The notes under the pieces were generated by a model. It searched no databases. It saw only the letters and a program-made list of their open reading frames with translations, and was not told where the DNA came from. Made by a program: the position numbers and the translations under genes. From Antedon mediterranea (lineage: Eukaryota; Echinodermata; Crinoidea; Comatulida; Antedonidae), in the NCBI RefSeq assembly GCF_964355755.1, contig NC_092674.1:14949001-15013000 (forward strand): 64,000 nt of DNA. The letters are read 5' to 3'. Numbering within the stretch: the stretch's first letter is position 1; each line of letters opens with the position of its first letter. Of the stretch, positions 10,810-23,044 are shown in pieces.

Positions 10810-13800
10810 ACTTGTATTCTTTACTATCTATAAATGTTACTTTCAAATAAATGCAGTGAAATGTCTTGTGACAAGAAGACCAAAAAGGCAGGTACCACGT
10901 CTGGCTATGGTGTACCAGGTAATGTTCAATGAGGACAAATTAGGCTACAAACAATGCACACCTATGCCAAGTAGCCCATGGTTGTCAGACCTCCAACAGA
11001 AAGTGGTATGCAAAGCATATTAGTATAGAGCATGAAACTATGCTACATGGTATAGCCACAGTCAAGCTTTATGTTAAACATAAAGTCACCCTGATGAGCG
11101 ACACCAGCTTGCCAACAAAAGTTGCTGAAGACCAGAAGTTGTTTGTAGATGTCCTGATCAATTTTGACCAAGTTAGTGCCAGGGGTATGGTATACTGCCT
11201 AATGTATTGCGAGCCAACATTTAATACCCGCAACAACAGAAACCTCTGAGCAGGCACATTGTTCAACAAAGTCGCCGAGAAAGTCAGCCTATAAGATTAC
11301 CAGTGCTTTCTCAACAAAGTGGCTGACTTAGGGTTTGGAGAAATGACTACAAATGACAACAAGGTAGTCGAGTTTAAGAAATTGTCATATTCAGAACTCA
11401 CAGAAAGCTGTACAGCTACTTTGAATGGACTTAAAATCTGTGAAGACAGTGGTACAATGTGACCATCCAACCAAATAAAAAGAGGCAAAAGCTTGACTCG
11501 TAACTGTGCTTCTAATTTCACCTGATTTGGTATAGTTTTGGTCACAGTTGTTTCCTTTAAACCACCTTAGTTTACATACATTCTATTTTAATTCAAGTTA
11601 TGATTCCATTCCACTGCTTTTCCCTACATTATTTGAGTAAATACAAGATTTCGAATTATTTATTACTTATTACTTATTACTCATTTCAACAAACAAAATA
11701 AATTGTTGGGTCAATGCAATAGGCGCAACATGCCTAAAAACTCCAAAATGACCAATCCTGCCCTTTACTCAATATAATATGACCTTTGCTATGTAGGCTA
11801 GGTTATTTAATACTGTAGATGATCGTGTATTCAGTATTAATTTTACTAGGTGTACAATTGTGTAACATGTTTTCCATTTATATAGAAAATATAAATATTG
11901 TAGTTTGTTTACATTATCAAATATTTTAATTGCTTTGATAATGCTGTACCTTAATTTACAGTACCATATTTTTATAGTCTTCATTTTATAAGTTTTTAAT
12001 AAAATTATATAATTGTTGGTAGTGATATTGTGTTAATAGTTTACATTACACAGTATTGAAAGTTACTTTTAATCAAAACATAATACATTACACTGTAATA
12101 CTTGTTTGTACAGTTTATTGATGCATGCACATGATAGTTCCAGGAATGTCCAGTTGACTTGTCACTACTGTTTACCAGAAATAAATCACAGTAGTTGACC
12201 AAATGATGGTTGCAAATCTGCTAAAAATTTTAAAGGGTGAATTTACCTCATGATAAATTGTGACATTTTTTAGACAAAATATTAAAAAGTAGATCTGAAA
12301 TGACAGTGATAATGCAAAGCATCCATTTTTTATTATGGATGTTAAAGTAATAGTTTTGTGCCTTTATTACTATTTATACATAAAATCAAAGGTTTGAAGT
12401 ATTTGCGTTAAGCAAGGAAGTATTGCAAGAAATGAAAGGCCCTGAAGGAAAATGTATATTTAAAAAATGGAAAGCGTTATGTACAAATTTACATTGTACA
12501 TGCTTTTTTAAAATCAACCAGGAGATATGACAATCGGCACACCAAACTCTTTCTGAAAAACCACAACCAAGATCAAGAGGGTTGTACAGCAGGAAAGGCA
12601 ATTTGATTCCATTTCATTTAGTATAAGAGATAGAAAACCAAAACACTAGATAACTTAGAGCAAATGTTAGGTGACTGCAGAGAAAGGATAATAAATAACA
12701 ATGAACTACAAAAAAAAACACATCAAAATTAGTACAGGCCATGATTCTAAAACTAGAAATCAAAAGTAAGACCATAACACCAGCATCATGGATTTGTTTG
12801 ATAGTTATCATGATTCATATTTAAATGATCGCTACTTTGAAGCTCTCATACAAGACAAACCTCTTCTGTTGTCCATTATAAATACATCCATTTTGATTGG
12901 CTCTTGAATTAGGATGTAGATGAAGATAAGTTTTGAAGTGTGTCGTGAAACAGTTTCAAATGGCCAAGCAGTTAAGGAGGGTAATGCAAACATTTGTAGT
13001 TATAACATCGGCACAGGTTCAAGGCTTTCCACGACCATATGATAGTTCTGGTGGTAGAACAATGACTTACAGCTGGCGGTTCAGTGTACACATCTGGCTC
13101 GTGTGCACTTTAAAGAAAAAAATACATCTTTCAAAAGAGAAAGATTAACCCATGGTTTACTGGTTCATTTCAGTCAATGTTTTTCTTGGTAAGCACTGCA
13201 CTGTCCAAATGTCTTCATTATTCAAGATTATGTAATATAAACAAAGAAATGAACATTTCATCTTTAATTTCTTGGCATGGTTTGCTTGGCAATATTCCTA
13301 AAAGCCCTTCAAAACCTTGACAAAGTAGTTATTGTTGCTTAATTTTCTCATTTGTTCCACTTGACACCACATCTGTTACGAGTTTTTTTATTAGTTCTTC
13401 TGATGACATCTTAAAACATGATATATATAGTTGTAAAGCCATATTATCACTTATATATCATACATTTCTATAACAGACTTATAATCAGCTGCGCTTTACA
13501 CCAATTGCTGTCATAACATTGTGTGTAATTGTTAGTTTGTAGTCGTCTAAATCTTTAATGTAACTTGGCAAGTTGGTCTGAAAATGTCTTTCATTAATAG
13601 TTTGTGCCATTGTCAGATTGTACTGTGAGCTTTATTACGTGTGGGGTAACTTGGTGCAGACTCATTACGCCAGTGAAAAGATAGCATAGCATTTGTTGCA
13701 CTTTTTTGATGAATATTGTACAAATTAACAGCTACAGTACAGTTCACAAATATGTACTATTGTCTCATATGACCCCTTCATAGTATGCAGTTTTTGACTT

Positions 13801-13865
13801 GAACACAGCCTTATCATCATACAGGCCAGTTTAATTTAACTCACACTTCAAAAACTTATCCGCAC
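10810..13865. other. AT-rich stretch with coding-like crumbs
   Basis: Short frames at 11,040-11,249 and 10,900-11,000 carry no recognised motif. From 11,300 to 13,860 I see only AT-rich sequence, homopolymer runs and a short TTATTACTTATTACTTATTAC tandem near 11,657-11,680. Confidence 0.4.
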
Positions 13866-14034
13866 CTATCCTAATACATGAAAAAATGGAATACAGAAGA
13901 GGGCTGCCTTGTTTGGACACTCTCAAAGTAGTGTTTGTAAAGTATGAATCAATAGCGTTAAAAAAACCAAAGAATCAAAAACTGCAACAACATCTCACAA
14001 AACATATGCCTCGCAATCATATAACCACAACAGG

Positions 14035-15190
14035 TTATAGCTCATTTGATGGAGACTAAATTAAATACGAGTTGTGGGAAGAAAAGTTTCTAGGACATAT
14101 GTTCATACAGAAATTAGTAAAGTAAAGTTATTGTAAAGGAAGGCAGGGTGGAGAAGATGCTAATGTTTACCTGGACTAAAGAAGTCTATCTTTGATAACA
14201 AGAGACATTGGAAGAAAGGCCCTAGGAATCCTGCAAGAAAATTATTTGTTCAAAGGCAAGCCAAGAATAATATTAAATACTGACAAACGTGTAATGGACA
14301 CTATTCAAGCATAAACAGAAGCTACAAGCTTAAAAACTGCTCAAGAACAAATAAGTAACAGTCTGATTGTTTCCATGTGTCCTAAAAGAACTACATCAAC
14401 GATTCTAGACATTTGCGACGTTGATTACACTAAAGGAAGTGAATTTTACCAAATTCAAAATTGTGATAAGAAGCTTTAAAGCGTCAGAGAAGGCTCAGAG
14501 AGAGACACAAGCAGACGATGATAGTGTAATAAAAACCAGAAAGTGAAAGAACTGAAAATGTAGAAAATTGACTACTCATATAGGTTGATGATTGAAAAAT
14601 GTTATAAACTAAATTCCATATAAAAGATCTTGGTAAACTTTCATATTTTCGTGGTATTGATTTTAAAAAATCAAAATTTCCTTGAAAATAAAAGAGATAC
14701 ATAGCAAATATGCTAGTAAGATTTGTTATTACCAATTGTCACCTAAGGTTCACTCCATGTGAACAGGAGTTAGAATGTAGTAAGCTAGGAGGCCTATCAA
14801 TTGTCAACTAAGGTTCACTCCATGTGAACAGAAGTTAGAATGTAGTAAGCTAGGAGGCCTAGCAATAATTTATGACATGCACCAGATATAGACAAAACTA
14901 AATATAGTTTGTGGGAAGTAAAGATTTTTTGCTGAAACTTTAATATTTTCTTGGTATTAATTTTAAAATTAAATACACTAAAGTTCTGTGAAAATGAATC
15001 AAAGTAGATTCATAGCAAAATGCTAAAAAGATTTGAGATGACCAATTGTAACAAGTTAGAATATAATAGGCCAAACGGCACTAACCTACAAAATAGGTAC
15101 TAGGTAGTTTAATTCATGCTATGACATGTACCAGGTCAGATATAGGCTGGGTTCAACCAAATAAATATTCATGCAAGTACAGTAATTCTC
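14035..15190 (+). pseudogene. Ty1/copia retrotransposon relic (gag and partial pol)
   Basis: Gag: a frame around 14,040-14,075 reads SSFDGD, a stop, then KYELWEEKFLGHM, the start of copia-type Gag. It continues at about 14,200-14,290 with DIGRKALGILQENYLFKGKP and at 14,320-14,360 with TEATSLKTAQEQIS. Pol: at 14,600-14,670 KDLGKLSYFRGIDF, then RYIANMLVRF, matching the KDLGEL..FLGI and RYI..LL.RF blocks of copia reverse transcriptase. A second version of the last block, SRFIAKMLKRFEMTNC, appears at 15,000-15,050, followed at 15,100-15,140 by GSLIHAMTCTRSDIGWV, the copia GSLxYxxxxTRPDI motif. Stops and frameshifts are everywhere. The catalytic YVDD box, integrase and LTRs are not identifiable. 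A 65-bp tandem duplication lies inside. Confidence 0.75.
14733..14862. repeat. Tandem duplication inside the copia relic, 65-bp unit
   Basis: Two near-identical copies, 14,733-14,797 and 14,798-14,862, begin CAATTGTCA and end GCTAGGAGGCCTA. They differ at only a few positions, so the duplication is younger than the element's decay. Confidence 0.9.
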
Positions 15191-15420
15191 CGGTAGTATA
15201 ATACAGTGTGTGCACGAACAGGTGTGTATTGCCAAGTTATAGACTTCTGGTTTACTGTTTACTTCGCAACAGGCATTTTGCATGGGAATACCCTTTCAAA
15301 TTTGCTGAAATTTTCAGTTGAGGTAAGTTACTGGATTTATTTGTTTTTGAAAGGAATCTGGCACTTTTCTAATTTATTGGTTAGTTAATATATTAATAAT
15401 TTATATTTTTGAAACTTTAA

Positions 15421-15657
15421 GCTGCAGGCTGTTCCATTCTCCTTTAAAGCAAATGTACATGGACAAGTCGGAAAGCGATTGATTACTGAAAGTAAAAGGA
15501 AGTCATTTTCGGACTCTTTACTAAAAGTACTTGAGGTTGACCTGAAACATAAAAGCATGCATAAAGTCAGACCAAAAGAATATTTGCCTGCTTTACAAAC
15601 ATTGGTAAAAAATACCTTTACTAATAAACAAGATTTCATAAATACTTTAGCTGCATG
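15421..15657 (+). CDS. Hypothetical exon or ORF fragment, no recognised family
   Basis: A frame of about 79 codons opens after a TTTAAG acceptor-like sequence at 15,415-15,420 and ends in TGA at 15,655-15,657. It is Lys-rich (LITESKRKSFSDSLLKVLEV) with amphipathic character. A possible upstream exon (15,206-15,318) ends in a GAG|GTAAGT donor. No domain is recognisable, and it could be part of a dead element. Confidence 0.22.
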
Positions 15658-15859
15658 ATGAAAATATTAGGCTGTCAGTGTCAGCAGGTGATCTAATTTC
15701 AATGATGCATGGTATCCAAACGAGGAGCAAAAATAGTCCATGATAGTGTAATTAATAGAATTATAATTGAATAATCAAACATACACAATTCAATTGATTT
15801 AACTAATTTTCCCCAGAAAGGTTCAGTGAAGAAATTGACCAGATGTCTTTTAATAACCA

Positions 15860-16610
15860 TTAGGCCAAATTAGACCCAAAGTAAAAAAAGTTTATCTGAC
15901 TTTATGAACTTTCCCATCATCAAAATAAAGTAGTGAAAATTATAATGTTGGCGGACACAAAGCCAAAAAAATATCTGCGAGAACACGATGGTGATCGACA
16001 GGATATTCAACAGAATATGTCGATTGTAGAGTATCAAAATCACACAAAAATTGCCGATGAAGTTGCACTTGTCGAAAGTTGAAGTCAAAGAAATTCTCCG
16101 GCAAAATAAAGTAGCAAGGTTATTGACAAGTGACATATGTAATTTTATTAGTGGAATTAATTTCACCAGTAAATGTAAAGGTAAACTAGTCCTACATTCA
16201 GCAAAATCTGCGTCACAATCCAGTGTCATTAGCAACTACAGTGGCGTTTGTTGTAAGTGGTATGTCTATTTCAGACTTGTGGACTTGTCAATTGTCAACA
16301 GAAATCAATTTTATGACGTTATTAAGTTACTTTATCCTGTTTTTTTTGTGATATGTTAGATGATGTATGCTCACTTGCAAAATATAGCATGAAGATTATT
16401 AGATAATAAATTAGGGTCATGGAAAAGAGTGGTCACAAGTGATGGAGTGTGGCTAACCTGAGGCGCATATAGTAAAATTCTACATATACTGTTCGTAATT
16501 ACATGGACAATTCATTATAATATGCTACCCACATGAAGACAATAGCTTATCACCGAGACAAATGAGCTTGATGAGAGCACAAACAACAAAATAAAACAAT
16601 AAGCAAAACA
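15860..16610. other. Unassigned stretch
   Basis: An ATG frame at 16,051-16,359 reads without recognised motifs, and the opposite-strand frame overlaps it. Nothing else is evident. Confidence 0.3.
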
Positions 16611-16613
16611 CAC

Positions 16614-16666
16614 ACAATTGTGTCAAGTCACAATTGTGTCAAGTCACAATTGTGTCAAGTCACAAT
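16614..16666. repeat. Short tandem repeat, 16-bp unit
   Basis: The unit CACAATTGTGTCAAGT is repeated three times and followed by a partial fourth. CACAATTGTG is itself a perfect 10-bp palindrome, so the array presents regularly spaced palindromes about 70 bp upstream of the EnSpm-like coding region. Confidence 0.85.
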
Positions 16667-16736
16667 TTAATTTATGTCTTTTACTTTATTTTTTTCTTGA
16701 TGTGAAAATACTTTTGTTCATGATGCGAAACGGACG

Positions 16737-19543
16737 GTGAGTCCCGACAGGAAAAGCTCATGGACAGATATAGTTGACGAATTAACTGGGTACGGCGAGC
16801 TATATCCAGGATCCCAGATCACTGCATTGGAAAGCGTCGCCATGCTTTTGGGATATCGCATACAGTGTAATGCTACTGATACCGATATGATATTTTTATT
16901 GAATATACTACGACAGCATATGCCAGGTAAACATGCAGAAGGAGTAAAACACCTACAGTCCCTGTATTTTTTAAAGAAATTGTTTGATGTGGACAGGGAT
17001 AATCAAGTGACGCGATACCAAGCATGTACCTACTGTTGCAGCATACTGGATAGAAATTTGAAATGCCCAATGTGCCAAAAAAAGGGAACCAAAAACGAAT
17101 CATACTTTCTAACGCTCGATGTTGCCAGCCAATTCAAAGAGGTATATAAGGGTATAGTCAAGTCTTTTTAATTGTTGTTCAATTTAATATTTAACTAAAC
17201 ATGATCTTATTAAGCTATTTATAAGGCGGATCCTGGGATTTGATCGGGTGAGAGAGGGTATGTTTCTTTATAATGATTCTTCTTCTCGTATAGCTTTTAG
17301 AACCGTATTAGCACTATATTTGAGAAGACGACTTATGTAGTACATCTATTTTGTAAACTCAGTTTAAAACATGCTTACATGTAGGGTTTACCCGCTTGAA
17401 CAATTTCAATTAGCAAATAAAACCAAGCTACAAAATGGTCTTAGCATAACGATAAGGGGATATCAAAACAATGTAATGACTTATTTAGTGACAATAACAG
17501 AACAATTATAATTTCACAGTAACTTAGGTCTACTATGAAAATTAATAGATAGATACAACACAATAACTAGGTAGAAAAAACATAATTTAAAAGCATTTAA
17601 AATACATTTAGTCATATACCGTACGGTAGTTTTTCAAATAGAGTGCGGCAATTTAACGTCTAACGTAACGTTTAACTGCAGTATGCATCTTATTTAATTG
17701 TATTTTATATATTACAATATATTTGTCTATACAGCACTGTCAATTTTGATATGAATTTGTTACAATCATAATTGCATTCATATTGTTTTAAGATCCCAAG
17801 GTGAGGGAAGTTTTAGGCAAACCAAGAAGAGAAGCAAGGACAGACAAAATATGCGATATCTACGACGGTACGATGTACAAAGATTTAGGTCGACCTGGGG
17901 GATACTGCACAGACCCTAATAATCTCACTATGGTGTGGCACGTAGATGGTGCACAAGTGTGGGACAGTTCGCGGGTGACAATCTGGCCTATCCAGGGGTT
18001 CATAAATGAACTGCCATTTAAGATGAGGTATGTGCTTACGAAAATCTTTAATTGGGCTAAATAAAATGATAATTATACCCGTTGTTTCAATCAATAAAAA
18101 AAATACCATGTACCATATCGTATTGAGTAAATGTTACGTTCAAAATTGTATTTTAATATAATTACAATTACAAAGATATCATTATCGATATTTATTTGAT
18201 TCCGATTCAGGGCTGGGGAAGGTTAGAAATAAGTGGGTTAATTTGACAGATGTTAAAAAAATATTCGGACGTCCATCTAGACCCGATGGGGCCACCGAAT
18301 TAGCTATTTTTGTCTTAATCTATTTTATCATAATTTCGTTTGTTCAAGCGGAACCAGCATGGTAAACGCAGGGTTTGTTCGAACCCCCTGTTACGGGTCT
18401 GCGATTAATACAACATTATTGAATAAAAAGGGACTTGAAACTCGTGGTTCCAACATACAATTTTATATATGATGCCTACAAATAGCCAAGTTTTATGGGA
18501 ATGATTTTTAATGAACTAATGATGTATTGACTTTTATTCTAAATAGGTTTTGCAAAGAAAGAGCAATTATCTTTGGACTATGGTGCGGCAAAGGCAAGCC
18601 GGTAATGACCTCGATTGTGTCGCCACTAATACCGACGTTCAATGATATACACGAAAAAGGTAAATATATATTTTTTATTTTATCTTCATTACTCAGTATA
18701 CAACCGCAGTAATAACAGCGCGTCATGAACTATAAACATATTACAATAATTTGTTGGTAACATTTCTTAACCTCTATAGGTATTAATGTATGTGGGCAAA
18801 CATTTAAAATCCGGTTACTAGCTGCAACCATGGACTTGCCGGCCATGTGTATGACCAAAAATATGGCCCAGTTCAATGGCATATACGGTTGTGGCCGTGA
18901 AGATAAGGGCACAATGGTTAAAAAGGGGAAAGAGCATGTAATGGCATACATCAAGAAAAAGGAAAAACCAACTGCTAGAACAAAAGAGAGGATGGAGCGA
19001 CAAGCAAGAGAAGCGTTTGCGGCAGATAATACCGATCGGTAAGTGAAGCCTCAAAATTACCTCATCATCTTCATAAATCACGTTTTAAATATTTAAATAA
19101 CATTTCAAATAGGGCCTATGTTTTTTGGAGGAAAACAACTTCATTTTTACGGTTTATCAGTAATTTCGTTGAAGATTGCACGGTCTTTCGTTTTTTTATT
19201 ATTTATTCCTCGTTTCATTGTTACACAATGTAATACAACTTTTAATTTTAACGACGTTCTTTTTGCATTTTGTGTTATGTAGGTAAATGGTGTAAAAGGT
19301 CCATCCGCTTGATCTTTCATTAAGTATGTGGACCCGTCAAATCACGTACAGGTAGATTATCTACACGGAGCCTGTTCCAGGGTGATGAAGGCGATGATGA
19401 AAATGTGGATGAACAACACAAAGGCATCATATTACATTGGCCACCGATGGCACGAAGTAGATAAACGATTGCTAAACCTAAAACCCACCGACGAGATTAC
19501 TAGGTCGCCCAGGCCGGTTGCAAAGAACTTTGCAGTTTACAAA
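16737..19543 (+). pseudogene. EnSpm/CACTA-like (tnp2-type) transposase gene, copy 1
   Basis: Five exons can be read. Exon a (16,737-17,151) has a helical block and two CxxC pairs (CTYC, CPMC), then LTLDVASQFKEVYK. Exon b (17,793-18,027) has DIYDGTMYK and VTIWPIQGFINELPFKMR, the family's WPIQ..INELP motif. Exon c (18,547-18,659) has ERAIIFGLWCGKGKP. Exon d (18,780-19,038) has ATMDLPAMCMTKN and QFNGIYGCG, the DLPA..QFNG.YGC motif. Exon e (19,283-19,543) has VKGPSA, then VQVDYLHGACSRV and a KPTDEITRSPRP block. Exons a to d join in frame with normal GT..AG borders. Exon e carries a TGA directly after KGPSA and does not join exon d in frame, so the gene is probably dead. Transposases of this type cut and paste elements with CACTA ends; no such ends were identified. 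The start is uncertain because the annotated first codon is GTG and an upstream exon is likely. Confidence 0.78.
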
Positions 19544-19574
19544 GGTAATTGTTTAGTCATCTATAACGGGAGGT

Positions 19575-20290
19575 TTCTATAGAATAAAATGAGGCTCAAC
19601 AAAATAAAGATAAACTTTATCGGGGCTGTAATTATTAACATACTACTCACGACCCCGTAACTAAGGCTGCATAATTCAACTATGGACCTATAATTATAGG
19701 TCTATGATTCAACCAAAAAGTTGCAATAAATCTTATCTTATCTTATCTAAGGTTTATTTTGGAAAACAATCAGATTATGATCGCCACAGTCTCGTTCACA
19801 ATAAAAATAATATCCAAGGTCATGGTTAGATGACTTATCAAGACTAATGAAGATACCAATTTTATCTGTGTGGTGATGAGATGTTTTTGGAGGCTGTCCT
19901 AGATGGTGATGGAGTACTTGGACCAACTACTAATGCTGTTTGGAACATTTACTCCAAATGTGATAAAGAAGACAAAACCGAGAACATGAGAACAAAGCTG
20001 AAAGTAGAAATCAACAGACAACACAAAGAAAGTTTAATCAAAAGCATTCTTTTACACAATACTAGTGTTCTGTGTTTTACACGCAGTAGCGAGATCTGTT
20101 GAAAAGTAACTCACATTGGAAGTTCAGTTGATTCTTAAAAGGTCAAACCAGGAAGCACAACTTGGAAATGATAGTGCATTGTACACAAAGGAAAAAGTAA
20201 CTAATTTAGAAAATAATATCAACAAGAGGTGTTTGTTAATCTTGCTTCAAAATTAAATTTGAGACAAACTGGCAGCTTGCTCCTATCAAA
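19575..20290 (+). other. Coding-like remnants, no family recognised
   Basis: An ATG frame at 19,881-20,102 (FLEAVLDGDGVLGPTTNAVW) and a following frameshifted stretch look like decayed protein-coding sequence, Lys/Glu-rich and helical. They may be the upstream part of the BRCT-like ORF below. Otherwise the stretch is AT-rich. Confidence 0.25.
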
Positions 20291-20298
20291 CTAAATAA

Positions 20299-20763
20299 AA
20301 CGCATGCGTTAGCCATTATTGCCCAACCACCACCAGATCAGCAAAACATTTTCCCCCATGTTTTACACATGAAAGTGATGTTCAGGAAAGCGGTATCTTC
20401 AGTAATCGCAACTTTGTTTTGTGCGGTAGCATTCCAAAATTTCAAGGGAATTCCTACAACCATGAGAAATTTTCAGAACTGATTAAAACACATGGTGGAA
20501 GAGTTAAAAGAGGATTACCAAAACACAAAACCACTAAAACATACATGATACTAGCAAATGAGAATTTAGCCCCAAAGAAAAAGCTACCAGCACAAATTAA
20601 GGAGATGGGTTTTGAAGTACTATCTTATTCATTTGTGTTTAGATCAGTTACCGATGGAATTGTTGTCAATGCTGAAAACTTCAAAATCAATTTTGAGCAT
20701 TGCAGTTCAACCAAAAATATAGGATTAAGTATGGAACAAAAGTATTTTGGTAAAAAACCGATG
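20299..20763 (+). CDS. BRCT-like domain ORF
   Basis: An open frame without its own convincing ATG runs from about 20,299 to TAA at 20,763. From about 20,400 it reads NRNFVLCGSIPKFQGNSYNH, then KFSELIKTHGGRVKRGLP, a TKTYMILAN strand, and a final EMGFEVLSYSFVFRSVTDG. This is the order of a BRCT fold: an F.L.G strand, a helix ending in GG.V, a beta strand T..L.., and a C-terminal helix where V(S/V)..(F/W)...S is expected. A Phe stands in for the usual Trp. BRCT domains bind phosphopeptides and occur in DNA-repair proteins and some mobile-element proteins. Upstream remnants suggest a larger broken gene. I take this as an element-borne or pseudogene exon rather than a complete host gene. Confidence 0.45.
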
Positions 20764-21171
20764 TAAACTTTTTTAAACACGAGAAAGAAGCAATTCAAGA
20801 AGAAAAAAAAACAATACGATAACAAATCAAGAGCAATAAGGAATCCAGGGGGTTGCACTATGTTTTAAACAAAATAAAGAAAAACAAGCAAAGTACATCA
20901 TTTGAAGAGAGCAAAGGGTTGTTCAAAGAATATTTTGAGGAGTATAAGTAGATAGATGAATGCGAATGAATACATTTTATAAGTGAATGGGAAGAGGAGA
21001 TGCAAAATAAGAAAGAAGTTGGACAGAAGAACAATGCAAAAAGGCCACCGTATTACAATTATATATAGCTTTTTTTAGCTTTTTAATTGCAGTTTTTCAA
21101 TATCACAATCTATATTTATAACTTCAAAACATAGAAAACAATTATAATGATTTGTTGTTGGTACAATACAG

Positions 21172-21380
21172 TAGGTAGTGATTGCCAAAATATAATTTTA
21201 CAATGGTTTTACTTTTTATATTTTCATTTTTCCTACAGTAATACATGTCAAGTGAAAAAAAAATTGCTTTAACATGTTAAATTGATTATTCTAATTACAA
21301 ATTTTGGTGTAGTATGTAGTATTGATAAATTTGTTAGATTTTTGGTAGGCAGTGATTGCCGAAATATAATTTTATAATGC
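21172..21380. repeat. Duplicated AT-rich segment
   Basis: The sequence AGTGATTGCCAAAATATAAT at 21,177 recurs as AGTGATTGCCGAAATATAAT at 21,350, with similar flanks (GTAGG before it, TTTTACAATG or TTTTATAATG after it). Both lie directly upstream of the second Harbinger transposase. Confidence 0.6.
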
Positions 21381-21435
21381 AAATTACAAATTTACTCTTT
21401 ATTAGATATATTTTTTCATCCACAGGTACACACGC

Positions 21436-22150
21436 ATGACTCCAGAAAGATTCCAACATCTCCTCAGGTTAGTGGGGCCAACAATCACCAAAAGACCATG
21501 CAACAGTTCCATCAATGCGGAAGAGCGCCTTACAGTAACTCTTAGATATCTGGCAACAGGTAATTCTCAGAGTTCGCAGGCATTCAATTTCAGGATGGGA
21601 AGATCCACTATAAGCAACATAGTAAAAGAAACATGCTCAGCTATTTGGAGTGTATTACAGCCTGTATATATGAGGATGCCATCAACTAAAGACGACTGGC
21701 AGACCATTTCTGTACAATTTTTTGACCGATGGAATTTTCCACATGTTTTAGGAGCTGTGAATGGAAAACATGTGTGCATAGAATGTCCCAGTAATGGGGG
21801 TTCTATGTACTACAACTACAAGAACTTTCACAGTACAGTAATAATGGGTATCTGTGATGCTAAGTACACATTCACCTATGTTGACATCGGGGGAAACGGA
21901 AGAGACAACGATGCAGCTCTGTTTCAGGACACGGACATCTATAAAGGATTGGAGAATGACACATTGCCAGTGCCCTATGCAGAAGAAGTAAATGGGTATA
22001 AACTGCCGTATGTTTTAGTAGGGGATGAAATCTTGATGAAGCCATACCAAGGGCCAGACGCACGATTGAGAATGCCTATGGGATACTTTCGGCTAGATGG
22101 AGAATATATCGTCGACCTATTCGAGCTGCAGTCTCCACCGTTGACGAAAT
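21436..22150 (+). pseudogene. PIF/Harbinger (HARBI1-like) transposase, active site mutated
   Basis: A CAG at 21,424-21,426 may be a splice acceptor before the coding part. From the ATG at 21,436 the frame reads TPERFQHLLRLVGP, an RLTVTLRYLATGNS block (residues 31-44), GRSTIS, then GAVNGKHVCIECP (106-118). It continues with YVDIGGNGRDNDAALF (148-163) and VGDEILMKPY (195-204). In this family the first block is GA(I/V)DGxH, so the first catalytic Asp is Asn here (residue 109); the others (159 and 197) remain. After residue 204 the sequence jumps to RARRTIENAYGIL in the next frame, so about 20 codons (the RxFNYRLS region) are deleted with a frame change. The remainder reads RRPIRAAVST and then merges into a LINE. 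The protein cannot be an active nuclease. Confidence 0.78.
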
Positions 22151-23041
22151 TGCTCTGATTGGTTATCTGGATTCAAAAGATGATTCAATGACAGGCTTCT
22201 TAGACAGTATTAATATTTTTCACAAATGGTGTAAAGATAATTTTTTAGATCTAAATATAAATAAAACTAAAGAGATGGTTTTTGATTTTCGGAAGAAGAT
22301 AAACTACCTTCCCAAGATCAAAATTAATGGTGAGACCATTCCGGAAGTTAAAACTTACAAATATTTAGGGGTTGAAATTGATAATAAACTTAAATTTGAT
22401 GCAAATAGTAGGTGCATATACAATAAATTACAAAAACGTCTCTTCTTTCTACGCAAATTAAACTCTTTTAAGATTGACCGTACTATTTTACAACTTTTTT
22501 ATACTTCTATCTTAAACAGTGTACTTAGTTTTTGCCTAATATGTTATTATGGTAATTCACGTTTTAAAGATAGACTTTTACTTAATAAAACAAGGCAGTA
22601 GAATAGTAGGCTCTGAACAAATTCAACCTGAAGTTTTATATAAGGAATTAGTAATTAAAAAATTGAAAATTATTTTAAAAGACCACGCTCATCCTCTGCA
22701 CTATAAATTTAACAAAAGTCAACGTTGTGACAGACTCCTTCAAAGAAAAATTAAAACAAATAGATATGGCAATTCATTCGTCCCTGCCGCTATACAATTA
22801 TATAATGAATGATAATATCATTCATTATATAATCGTATAATCGTATTTTATGCGCTAGTTTTATTTTTTGTAGTATTTTAAATCGACTTTAGGATTTTAT
22901 ATGTATATTTTGTATGGCTTTTTTTTTATCGTATTTTATATTTTATGTACTGTATCCATTTTATATTTGTATGTACTGTACTTTTGAAAAGGCCAACAGA
23001 GTTTCCCCATGGGGATAATAAAGTTTTAATTGAATTGAATT
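22140..23041 (+). mobile_element. 5'-truncated CR1/Rex1-like LINE
   Basis: The reading frame begins inside the reverse transcriptase palm (DEIALIG stands where YADDxxLVG is expected). It continues through IFHKWCKDNFLDLNINKTKE and VFDFRKK, then YKYLGVEIDNKLKFD (the thumb region), and after one TAG at 22,599-22,601 goes on to KTNRYGNSFVPAAIQLYN near 22,755-22,810. These blocks are in the order of CR1-clade ORF2 C-termini such as Rex1/Babar. The 3' UTR ends in a TTTAATTGAATTGAATTG tail at 23,024-23,041. The element is fused to the end of the Harbinger ORF. Confidence 0.78.
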
Positions 23042-23044
23042 GTC

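Noticed and set aside
15870-16359. Overlapping ORFs on both strands as a gene pair
   Set aside because: Neither frame shows a family motif, and AT-rich composition with few stops explains them.
18340-18410. B-box-like TTCGAACCCC suggesting a second tRNA-derived repeat
   Set aside because: No A box at a suitable distance and no cloverleaf; a single weak motif in an intron of the EnSpm-like gene.
22188-22601. Host gene suggested by a 137-codon ATG frame
   Set aside because: The protein is plainly the thumb region of a CR1-type LINE, with a typical 3' tail downstream.
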